Source of the DNA: Bacteroidales bacterium | GTDB taxonomy: Bacteria; Bacteroidota; Bacteroidia; Bacteroidales; Tenuifilaceae | Direction of reading: 5' to 3' | DNA: 64,000 bases | Assembly (NCBI GenBank): GCA_013141385.1 | Contig: JABFRB010000011.1 | Coordinates: 108,019-172,018, forward strand | Part shown: one piece after another, positions 37,301-45,700 of the stretch | Numbering within the stretch: the stretch's first letter is position 1 | How the letters are laid out: each line of letters begins with the position of its first letter | Translations under genes and position numbers: made by a program | Notes under the pieces: generated by a model | Databases searched by the model: none | Told to the model about the DNA's origin: nothing | The model's input: the letters and a program-made list of their open reading frames with translations, nothing else

Positions 37301-37671
37301 AACTCCCGCTGACGGCGAACGGAAAGATTAACCGTAAAGCCCTGCCCGCCCCCGATGCAACGGCAGGGGTTGAGTACGCCCCCCCGTCGGGCGAAACGGA
37401 GGTGCGACTGGTGGGAACTTGGTCGGAGGTGCTGGGCATCCCGCAGGAGGCGATCAGCGTGACGGCCAACTTCTTCAGCATAGGGGGTAACTCCCTGCGG
37501 GCCACGGTGCTGATCGGGAGGATGCACCGGGAGCTGGGCGTAGAGCTGCCCATGCGGGAGGTGTTCAGGAACCCGACCATCCGGGAGCTCGCACTATTGA
37601 TTGATATTATTATGAGAGACAACAGTACAAAGTTAATAAGTAATGTAGAGAAAGAGAGAATTGTACTATGA
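34351..37671 (+). CDS. NRPS6: docking-C-A(Gly)-T single module
   Basis: 1106 residues, one elongation module. The N-terminal 55 residues are a TubC-type docking domain (LLVKLFDLGVDLNVD, then GLLTEELVLEI). The C domain has HHIIGDG (H197-H198-D202). A domain FDIF D706, code D-I-L-Q-L-G-V-I-W-K, Gly type. Carrier GGNSLRA with Ser1048. ATGA overlaps at both ends (34351-34354 and 37668-37671) imply tight translational coupling. The gene is one unit of a tandem array. Its A-T half is almost identical to the end of PKS-NRPS5, and its start and C domain resemble NRPS7. It probably arose by unequal recombination with a 3317-bp period, which would add one Gly to the product (inference). The tail NVEKERIVL resembles that of PKS-NRPS5, and both face almost identical docking domains. 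Mispairing or skipping between them looks possible. Confidence 0.95.
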   Translation: MIASELLVKLFDLGVDLNVDDDKLIIAAGPGLLTEELVLEIRAHKGEILDILKLRSKNKIFHDINPAPEKPYYPLSSAQRRLYLLQQLELGSTAYNMPGVIPLGSGMDKTKIEWVFRQLIARHDSLRTSFEVIGDEPVQRVHKEVDFSIDSYTIEKSEVQERSASFIQAFYLSRAPLLRVAAFDVKGEESLLMIDMHHIIGDGVSQGILEAEYQALCSGEVLPPLRLQYKDYSEWLNSVEHQERVKGHEEYWVNRFAGELPVLSLPVDYPRPSIQSYDGAIVDFVLSKEETKRIKSVGEQHGLTLYMSLLSAYTILLSRLSGQEDIIVGTPIAGRNHPDLEGIVGMFVNTLVIRSSLESGDTLKGFMERMKQSSLEAFEHQDYPFEDLVEKVSVNRDLSRNPLFDALFSLQNQAEYTRDISMLSEQVYIHELGVSKFDLTLTVIDGGEQLLLSFEYCTKLFKPETIERYIGYFKRIVNQIATTPEIQLSRVELLNDEERHQLLYEFNDTQFSYPRGKTVHQLFEDQVEKTPDRVSVIYDGKPMTYAELDGKADRLAGYLLQKGYGGKQLVGIMADRSAEMVVGILGVLKSGSAYLPLDVDHPRERNERIVLSSGVKVLLTNMAGLEQDGVEVLALADGIAEGQNEADRRGSGDDLAYVIYTSGSTGEPKGVMVEHQNIVNFVFGMREVFRMPEGSALLSLTTISFDIFGLEVYVPLLGGASVVIGSGEDQRDVSRILHLVADHKIAVLQLTPSRLRQLLSGLGSPAQLKGVETLLVGGEEFPLQLLEEARRAFTGRIYNVYGPTETTIWSTYKEVTEGPLSIGRPIINTQVRILGAGNTLQPIGVAGELCILGDGVARGYYKNQRLTEEKFIDISNGEGELARIYRTGDLARWLPDGNIEFLGRMDSQVKIRGYRIELGEVESAILRSDAIRECVVIAREDNGEKHLCAYVVCKGGLDQQALRDQLGRLLPDYMIPSYFVTLDELPLTANGKINRKALPAPDATAGVEYAPPSGETEVRLVGTWSEVLGIPQEAISVTANFFSIGGNSLRATVLIGRMHRELGVELPMREVFRNPTIRELALLIDIIMRDNSTKLISNVEKERIVL
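35841..37667 (+). repeat. Tandem duplication, copy 2 (A-T of NRPS6)
   Basis: Copy of 32524-34350 shifted by 3317 bp. A third, more diverged and more AT-rich copy lies in NRPS7 (about 39170-40800), with a 12-bp length difference in the A domain. Confidence 0.85.
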
Positions 37672-40600
37672 TAGCATCCGAACTACTAGTCAAGCTATTC
37701 GATCTTGGCGTTGATCTTAATATTGAAGGTGATAAACTTATTATTGATGCAGCTCCTGGCCTTTTGACAGAGGAATTGATCCTTGAGATCAGGGCTCACA
37801 AGGGCGAGATACTGGATATCCTAAAGCTGAGATCGAAGAATAAAATTTTTCATGATATAAACCCCGCACCTGAGAAACCCTACTACCCCTTATCCTCCGC
37901 CCAGAGACGCTTGTACCTGTTGCAGCAAATGGAGATAGAATCTACTGCATACAACATGTTATATACCAGATTTATCAATATAAATTTCGATAAATCAAAA
38001 TTAGAATGGGTTTTCCGACAGTTGATAGCCCGGCATGAGAGCCTCCGTACGAGTTTTGAGGTAATCGGGGATGAACCCGTTCAGCGGGTTCATAAGGAGG
38101 TGGATTTTTGCGTTGAAAGCTATACAATTGAAAAATCGGAGGCGCAAGAGCGCAGTTCAAATTTCATAAAAGCCTTCGATTTGTCACGGGCGCCTCTTTT
38201 ACGGGTTGCGGTGTTTGAGGTAAAAGGGGAGGGAAGCCTCCTGATGATCGACATGCACCACATCATCGGCGATGGGGTTTCGCAGGGCATACTGGAGGCG
38301 GAGTACCAAGCGCTCTACTTCGGAGAGGTGCTACCCCCGCTGAGATTTCAGTATAAGGACTACAGCGAGTGGCTGAACAGCGTGGAGCACCAGGAACGGG
38401 TTAAGGGGCATGAGGAATACTGGGTGAATCGGTTCGCTGGGGAGCTTCCAGTGCTGAGCCTGCCAGTTGACTATCCTCGCCCTGTAATTCAGAGCCATGT
38501 GGGTGCTAGTGTAAACTTTGCATTAAGTAAAGAAGAAACCAAAAAGATTAAGTCAGCGGGTGAACAGCAAGGGCTTACCTTGTACATGAGCCTCCTGTCT
38601 GCCTACACTATCCTGCTTTCGAGGCTGAGCGGTCAGGAGGACATCATCGTGGGTACGCCGATTGCGGGTCGTAACCACCCCGATCTGGAGGGTATTGTCG
38701 GGGTGTTCGTGAACACGCTGGTCATCCGGAGCAGCGTAGAAAGTGGCGATACCCTGAAGGGTTTCATGGAAAAGATGAAGCAGTCCTCTCTAGAGGCCTT
38801 CGAGCACCAGGATTACCCGTTCGAGGATCTGGTGGAGAAGGTGTCGGTGATCAGGGATTTGAGCCGCAATCCCCTGTTCGATGCTATGTTCAGCCTTCAG
38901 AACCAATCGGAGTACATGGGAGACATTTCGATGCTCAATGGTGAGATTTACACCCATGAGTCTGGGATATCGAAGTTAGACTTGACATTGACCGCTGTCG
39001 ACATTGGTGACCAGTTGCTTCTTTGTTTTGAGTACTGTACGAAACTTTATAAACCGAAAAGTGTAGAGCGTTTTATTGGGTTCTTCAAGCGGATAGTGAA
39101 TCAAATAGCAACTACTCCTGAGGTACAGCTGTCAAGGGTAGAGGTACTGAGTGATGAGGTACGGCACCAACTGCTATACGAGTTCAACGACACTGGGCTT
39201 GATTATCCAAGAGAGAAGACTATCCACCAACTCTTTGAGGAACAGACGGAGAGGACTCCAGACCGAGTTTCGGTTTGCTGCGATGGAAATACAATGACCT
39301 ATGCTGAGTTGGACATCAAAGCTAATGGTATAGCGCAGAAACTATTGAATGCTGGGTGCCAACCTAGTCAACTGGTGGGAGTAATGGCTGAGCGTTCGGT
39401 TGATCTGATTGCTGGTATTCTTGGAGTATTGAAATCGGGTTGCGCATATTTACCTCTTGATTCCCATCACCCTAAAGAACGGAACGATAAGATAATCAAC
39501 AGCAGTGGTATAAAGGTGTTGCTAACAAATATTTCTAGGTTGCAGCAGAGTGATGTGGAGGTTCTGAGTTTAGTTGATGCTGATACTTCCGAAAAGTGTA
39601 CAACGAACTTGAAAGGAATAAGGAAAGATAGCACGAATGATTTGGCTTATATTATCTATACTTCTGGCTCAACAGGGGAACCCAAGGGGGTAATGGTGGA
39701 ACACCGAAATGTCGTTAACTTCGTGTTCGGGATGAAGGAATTATTCGAGATGGAAGAGGGCTCAGTGTTGCTCTCATTAACAACGATCTCGTTTGACATT
39801 TTCGGGCTGGAGGTTTACGTTCCGCTGCTCAGCGGGGCGTGTATGGTAATCGGAAACGATGATGACCAGAGGGATGTGAATCGAATTAACCAGTTACTTG
39901 AGGAGTATAGGGTATCCGTACTCCAGTTGACGCCGTCAAGGCTACGATTACTTCTTACAGCAGGGGGATCAAAGTTACGATTTCAAAATGTAGAGACTTT
40001 ATTGTTGGGTGGGGAAGAACTCCCCCTCTTATTGTTAGAAGAGGCTAGGCAGGCTTTTAAAGGGAAAATCTACAACGTTTACGGGCCGACGGAAACCACA
40101 ATCTGGTCGACATACAAGGACGTAACAGAGGGGATGCTAAGCATAGGGCGACCAATAATCAATACACAGGTAAGGATTTTTGGTGCTGGAAATACCCTTC
40201 AACCGATTGGAGTAGCCGGAGAACTTTGCATTTTAGGCGATGGGGTTGCTCGTGGGTACTATAAGAACCAACGACTTACCGAGGAGAAGTTTTTAGATAT
40301 ATCGGATGGTGAGGGAGAGCGATTGAGGATGTACCGCACAGGTGATTTGGCTCGATGGCTTCCAGATGGGAATATAGAGTTTCTGGGTCGAATGGACAAT
40401 CAGGTAAAGATCCGCGGATACCGGATCGAGCTCGGGGAGATAGAGAACGCAATATTAAAATCAAATAAAATTAAGGAATGCGTGGTGATCGTAAGGGAGG
40501 ACAACGGGGAGAAATATCTGTGCGCATATGTGGTGTGTAAGGCCGATTTCGACCAGCAGACTTTGCGTGACCACCTGAGTAAACTACTGCCGGATTATAT

Positions 40601-42308
40601 GATCCCATCCTACTTCGTTGTGATGGATGAACTACCGTTAACTGCAAATGGAAAGGTTAATCGTAAAGCCCTGCCCACGCCAGATGTAAAGGCAAGCGTT
40701 GAATACACCCCACCATCGAACGAGACTGAGGAGAAGTTGGTAGAGATTTGGTCGGAGGTGCTAAACATCTCGAAGGAGATGATCAGTGTAATAGAAAACT
40801 TTTTTGTTTTAGGTGGTAATTCATTAAAAGCAATATTATTGATAAATAGAATTAGAAAAGTATTTGAGGTAGAAGTTTCTCTGTCCTCGTTTATGCTTAA
40901 TTCAACTATACAATATTTAGCTTTATTAATAAATGGGTTGAGTAAAAAAGAATATGTTTCAATTAAGTTAGTTGAAAAAAAAGAGTACTATCCTATATCA
41001 TCTGTTCAAAAGCGTTTTTATATTATTCAGGTCATGAACCCTGAGAGTGTCACATTTAATTCGGATTGGTTAATTACAATTCCAAAAACCTTTTCATATG
41101 AAAAGGCTTCGGATATATTTAATATTGTTGTCGAAAGGCACGATGCTTTTAGAACATTTTTTATAAATCATAATAATACAATTATTCAAAGAGTTGTAGA
41201 TAAGGTTAATGTTAAAATTGAGACATACAATATTAAAAAGAATGAAATTGATCAATTTATTGTTGATTTTAGAAAACCTTTTGATTTAAGTAAAGTTCCA
41301 ATTTTAAAAATTGGCTATATTGTTGTTGAAGATGGCGATAATAACTTCATTTTGTATAATACACACCATATTTTTACAGATAGGAGAACATCATTGATAT
41401 TAGAGGATGAATTTTCGAAAATTGTAAATAATGAGAAGTTAAAACCTCTTAAACTCCAGTATAAAGATTATGCAGAATGGCAAAATTCAAAAGTGCAACA
41501 AGATGAAATTAAAAAACAGGAAAAATATTGGCTTGAAGTTTTTAAGAGTGGTATTCCACAGATAAATTTACCCACTGATTTGGCCCGTCCGGAAATAATT
41601 AATTGGGATGATTGTTATAGCATAGGTGTGGTATATGATAATAATTATGCTAATAAAATTAGAAAGGCTGCTGAAAACGAAGGCGTTTCATTATTTGCAT
41701 TCTTTTTATCTGTAACCAATTTATTATTAAATAAAATATCCGGAAATAACGATATCGTGGTTGGAACTTTTGCTTTAGGGCGGAATATGGTTGATTTGGA
41801 AAATATTGTAGGAGCTTTTATAAATACTATAGCTATTAGGAATACTTTTAGAACAGATACTTCATGCAAAGATTTCCTTAAAAACACTGCAAATAATATA
41901 ATTCAAGCAACAGAAAATCAGGATTACCAGTTTGATGAATTAGTTGATTTGCTTAAAGTAAAACGAAAACCAAATCGAGAACCAATTTTTGATATAGTAC
42001 TTACATTAACAGAAACTGATCAGGAGTTATCGTTGGAGAAGGAGGAAGGTTTGAAACATCATATTAAAACAGCAGGAAGAGGAGATTTGGTCTTTGAGAT
42101 TATTACCTATCAGGAAAAGATTGTTTTGAGTATAATATATTGCGATAAATTATTTTTACCACAAACTATTGATAGATTTATTCGCTATCTAAATATAATA
42201 ATTGATACTTTTTTAAATGATGTAAATATTAATATGTCTGAAATTAAACTCATTGAAATTGAAGAAATTACAAAACAAGAAAGAGAAGAAGTTGAGTTTG
42301 ATATTTAA
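37668..42308 (+). CDS. NRPS7: docking-C-A(Gly)-T-C
   Basis: 1546 residues. A TubC-type docking domain (1-55) nearly identical to that of NRPS6. C domain HHIIGDG at H197. Gly-type A domain D710, code D-I-L-Q-L-G-V-I-W-K. Carrier GGNSLKA with Ser1052. A second C domain at the end has HHIFTDR (H1233-H1234-D1238; the final Gly is Arg). The catalytic second His is kept, so this C is probably active. Base composition drops from GC-rich to AT-rich at about 40800, so the terminal C domain has a different origin or age from the C-A-T part. The protein ends in a C domain with no A domain, and the tail reads EEVEFDI. The next protein begins with a degenerate C domain, the same boundary type as NRPS1/NRPS2 and NRPS8/NRPS9. 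It overlaps NRPS6 by four bases. Confidence 0.95.
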   Translation: MIASELLVKLFDLGVDLNIEGDKLIIDAAPGLLTEELILEIRAHKGEILDILKLRSKNKIFHDINPAPEKPYYPLSSAQRRLYLLQQMEIESTAYNMLYTRFININFDKSKLEWVFRQLIARHESLRTSFEVIGDEPVQRVHKEVDFCVESYTIEKSEAQERSSNFIKAFDLSRAPLLRVAVFEVKGEGSLLMIDMHHIIGDGVSQGILEAEYQALYFGEVLPPLRFQYKDYSEWLNSVEHQERVKGHEEYWVNRFAGELPVLSLPVDYPRPVIQSHVGASVNFALSKEETKKIKSAGEQQGLTLYMSLLSAYTILLSRLSGQEDIIVGTPIAGRNHPDLEGIVGVFVNTLVIRSSVESGDTLKGFMEKMKQSSLEAFEHQDYPFEDLVEKVSVIRDLSRNPLFDAMFSLQNQSEYMGDISMLNGEIYTHESGISKLDLTLTAVDIGDQLLLCFEYCTKLYKPKSVERFIGFFKRIVNQIATTPEVQLSRVEVLSDEVRHQLLYEFNDTGLDYPREKTIHQLFEEQTERTPDRVSVCCDGNTMTYAELDIKANGIAQKLLNAGCQPSQLVGVMAERSVDLIAGILGVLKSGCAYLPLDSHHPKERNDKIINSSGIKVLLTNISRLQQSDVEVLSLVDADTSEKCTTNLKGIRKDSTNDLAYIIYTSGSTGEPKGVMVEHRNVVNFVFGMKELFEMEEGSVLLSLTTISFDIFGLEVYVPLLSGACMVIGNDDDQRDVNRINQLLEEYRVSVLQLTPSRLRLLLTAGGSKLRFQNVETLLLGGEELPLLLLEEARQAFKGKIYNVYGPTETTIWSTYKDVTEGMLSIGRPIINTQVRIFGAGNTLQPIGVAGELCILGDGVARGYYKNQRLTEEKFLDISDGEGERLRMYRTGDLARWLPDGNIEFLGRMDNQVKIRGYRIELGEIENAILKSNKIKECVVIVREDNGEKYLCAYVVCKADFDQQTLRDHLSKLLPDYMIPSYFVVMDELPLTANGKVNRKALPTPDVKASVEYTPPSNETEEKLVEIWSEVLNISKEMISVIENFFVLGGNSLKAILLINRIRKVFEVEVSLSSFMLNSTIQYLALLINGLSKKEYVSIKLVEKKEYYPISSVQKRFYIIQVMNPESVTFNSDWLITIPKTFSYEKASDIFNIVVERHDAFRTFFINHNNTIIQRVVDKVNVKIETYNIKKNEIDQFIVDFRKPFDLSKVPILKIGYIVVEDGDNNFILYNTHHIFTDRRTSLILEDEFSKIVNNEKLKPLKLQYKDYAEWQNSKVQQDEIKKQEKYWLEVFKSGIPQINLPTDLARPEIINWDDCYSIGVVYDNNYANKIRKAAENEGVSLFAFFLSVTNLLLNKISGNNDIVVGTFALGRNMVDLENIVGAFINTIAIRNTFRTDTSCKDFLKNTANNIIQATENQDYQFDELVDLLKVKRKPNREPIFDIVLTLTETDQELSLEKEEGLKHHIKTAGRGDLVFEIITYQEKIVLSIIYCDKLFLPQTIDRFIRYLNIIIDTFLNDVNINMSEIKLIEIEEITKQEREEVEFDI

Positions 42309-42350
42309 TAGTTATACAGAGAAATAATCTTTATTTAATCTATTTAACTC

Positions 42351-42625
42351 AAGTTGCTAGATGCTAGTTGCTGATATTATGATTAGTAGAATTTTTCGTG
42401 GTTGTAGTTTATAATTGCGTTGTAATTTGCAATATTGATTTTTTGTGGCTTTGAGGCATTCTTTTATTTAGCCACCAAGGCACTAAAACACTAATAAAAC
42501 ACAAAGTTTAACTCGCTATTCTTAGCTACACCCTTTTTCGCCTCTTAAAATTAAAGTTAAATGCAAAAAGAATTAAATTCTGTAAATCACCAAACTAGCA
42601 ATTTGCAACCAGTAACTAGCAACTT
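42351..42625. mobile_element. MITE-like inverted-repeat element in a 416-bp gap
   Basis: The gap 42309-42724 has no gene. AAGTTGCTAG (42351-42360) and its exact complement CTAGCAACTT (42616-42625) face each other, with related GCTAGTTGC/GCAACCAGTAACTAG sequence just inside. The interior holds a GCCACCAAGGCACTAAAACAC stretch of a kind often repeated between genes in Bacteroidota. No transposase is present. It may be a small non-autonomous element or an old intergenic repeat. It splits the run of synthetase genes. Confidence 0.4.
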
Positions 42626-42724
42626 AGGTTATTTAGTTAAATAATATAAAACTATTGCTCTATAGCATTAAAATACTAATGATAATAATGTAAATCAATA
42701 GATTTTTTTGATAATATTAAAATC

Positions 42725-45700
42725 ATGACCCTATCTTCAAATATGAAATATCCTACCTCATGGGTACAAAAGAGTATTTATTTTCAGAATAAAGCGAATC
42801 CCCAAAGTTTATTTTTCAATAAAAGGATTACTCTGGAATTGCCATTTGAAGAGAGTAATTATGAAATTGAAATTTTGTTAAATGTGATAATTTCAAGACA
42901 TGAAATATTACGTACAAGTTTCGGTGAAGAAAACGGTATTGTTTATCAACTTATTCATGATGCGATTAATCTTAAAATTAGACATTTAAAATTAAATTTA
43001 TTAGAGTTTAAAAAATACAAACTTAAATTTGTAAGACCTTTTAATCTTGCCAATGCCCCATTATTCAGGGCTGCATTTATAGAATTAGATAGCAATGAAA
43101 ATATTCTATTACTTGATTTTCATAGTATAATATTTGATAATTACTCATTTCAAATTATTAGAAAAGAAATTCTAGAATTAATAAATAAAAAAGAACTCCC
43201 TAATATTCAAGTTCAATATAAAGATTTTGCTATCAAACAGAATGAAAGTATCGTTGATGGTACTTATAGAAGCAGTATCGATTTTTGGCGTAATGAAATA
43301 AATGACACCTCATTTCAACTTGAATTACCAGTAGATAATTATAAAAAAAATAGCGAATTACAACTAACAAAATGTATTGATATTCTATTGGATAAACATT
43401 TGGTAACCAAAATAAAAATAATTGTTGATAAATCGAAACGCTCTTATCTGCATGTATTCTTAGCTGTTTTTAATATCTTATTGAGAAAAATAACTCGAAA
43501 TGAGGAAATTACTATTGGTGTTCAGGATTACAATCAGGTAAATCGCAAAAATACAATTGGAAACTTTACCAACTTGTTACCTGTAATAATGAAAGTAAAT
43601 AATGATGAAACAGCCAATCGTTTTATTAAAGATATTGAAAACAAAGTAAATACCATTTTTGAATTTCATAATATTCCTTTTGTTTTATTTGAAAAGGAAA
43701 ACTTAACAGATTCTGCAATCAGTTGTATTTACAGTTATTCTGAAATTGAAAATGATATTAAAGTAGATTGGAAATCTGAGTTTAATTATAGTGAATCATA
43801 TTGCAATGATTTTACTAATTATGATTTGGGACTTTTTGTTGAAAGACATAAAAACGAATTTGTACTTAAATTTAGTTATTTACCATCAGCCTTTTATTCA
43901 TCAACTATAGAGCGGTTTATTAGTTATTTTAAGAGTATTATTGTCCAAATTTGTGAGGACTTGGATGAAACTATTTCAAAAGTAGAATTAATCACTAATG
44001 AAGAAAGGCAAGAAATTTTATACCAGTTTAACAACTCACGGAATAGTTTTAATACTGAAACTCCAATTAATAAATTATTTAATGAACAGGTAATTAAATA
44101 TCCTAATAAGGTTGCTTTAGTTTTTGGAAATATAAAAATTACATACTCTGAACTTGATAATCTAAGTGATATATTATCAAATAATTTAATTGAGGAAGGT
44201 CTTGTTTCATTTAGTGTTGTTGGTTTATTAGTTGATAGAACACCGGAAATGGTAATAGGAATATTATCTATTTTAAAGTGTAACTGTATTTATCTACCTC
44301 TTGATGCAGATTATCCAACCTCTCGGATGGAGCATATGTTAAAAGATTGTGATACACAATTAGTTTTAGCAGGAAATGGACTTGGAAAGAGTATATCCAA
44401 ACTCTGCAAATTGATTGATATAAATGAATTTTTAAATACTAAAAGTCGAATAAATAGAGATCCCTTAGAATATTGTCCCTATGCATACATTATGTACACA
44501 TCGGGATCAACGGGTAGACCCAAAGGGGTATTGGTTAAGCAAAGTGGAATTGTACGATTGGTTAAGAATAATAATTATGTACCCTTATCGGAAGAAACAG
44601 TAATACTACAGACCGGTGCAGTTGTATTTGACGCTACAACTTTTGAAATGTGGGGAGCACTTTTAAATGGGGGGAAGTTAGTTTTAACTGAAAAAGAGGA
44701 ATTAGTAAATACTAACCGATTAGGTAAAGCATTATCTAATCAAAATGTAAACACCCTATGGCTCAGTTCAGCATTTTTTAACCAGTTAATACAGGAAGAT
44801 AGTAGTATATTTAAACCAATAAAGTGGTTATTGGTAGGGGGTGACATTTTATCTCCAATCCATATACAAAAAGCAATGCTAGATAACCCAAAATTGAAAA
44901 TAATTAACGGTTATGGGCCAACAGAGAATACAACATTTAGCACCACCTTTTTAATTAAAGAAGCTGAATACACATCAATACCCATCGGTAAACCTATATC
45001 TAACTCAGTTTGTTACATTTTAAGTGAACAAAAAACTTTGCAACCCATTGGAATAGTTGGCGAACTATTTGTTGGTGGGGATGGTCTATCCGCGGGTTAC
45101 CTGAATAACCCGGAAATGACTCACGATAAATTTGTTGATAACCCTTTTATTTTAGGAGAGAAACTATACAGAACAGGTGATTTAGCACGTTGGCTTGCTG
45201 ATGGAGATATTGAGTTTATAGGTCGCATAGATAATCAGGTAAAAATTAGAGGGTTTCGTATCGAACTTGGAGAAATTGAGAGAAGCATTTTAGAGCAGTC
45301 TAGTGTAAGTGATTGTGTTGTGTTAAAAAGGACAGATAATCAGGAGGATTACATTTGTGCATATATAGTCGCTGCTGATCCTCAAGACTTTTCAATTGAA
45401 AGCATTAGGAGTTATATTTCCAAGAATTTACCGATATATATGATTCCGTCATATTTTGTTCTGCTAGATAAATTCCCTCTAACTATCAATGGTAAGATTA
45501 ATCGGAAAGAATTACCTGCCCCAGAAATTAAAATAGATAATGATTTTGAAACCCCAAGTAACAAAACAGAGGAAAAATTGCTTTCCATCTGGTCTGATGT
45601 TTTAAGAGCTAATGCTAATAAAATTAGCCTCAATTCTAGCTTCTTTCAACTCGGTGGTCATTCATTAAAAGCAGCAAGGTGTATTGCCCGAATAGAAAAA

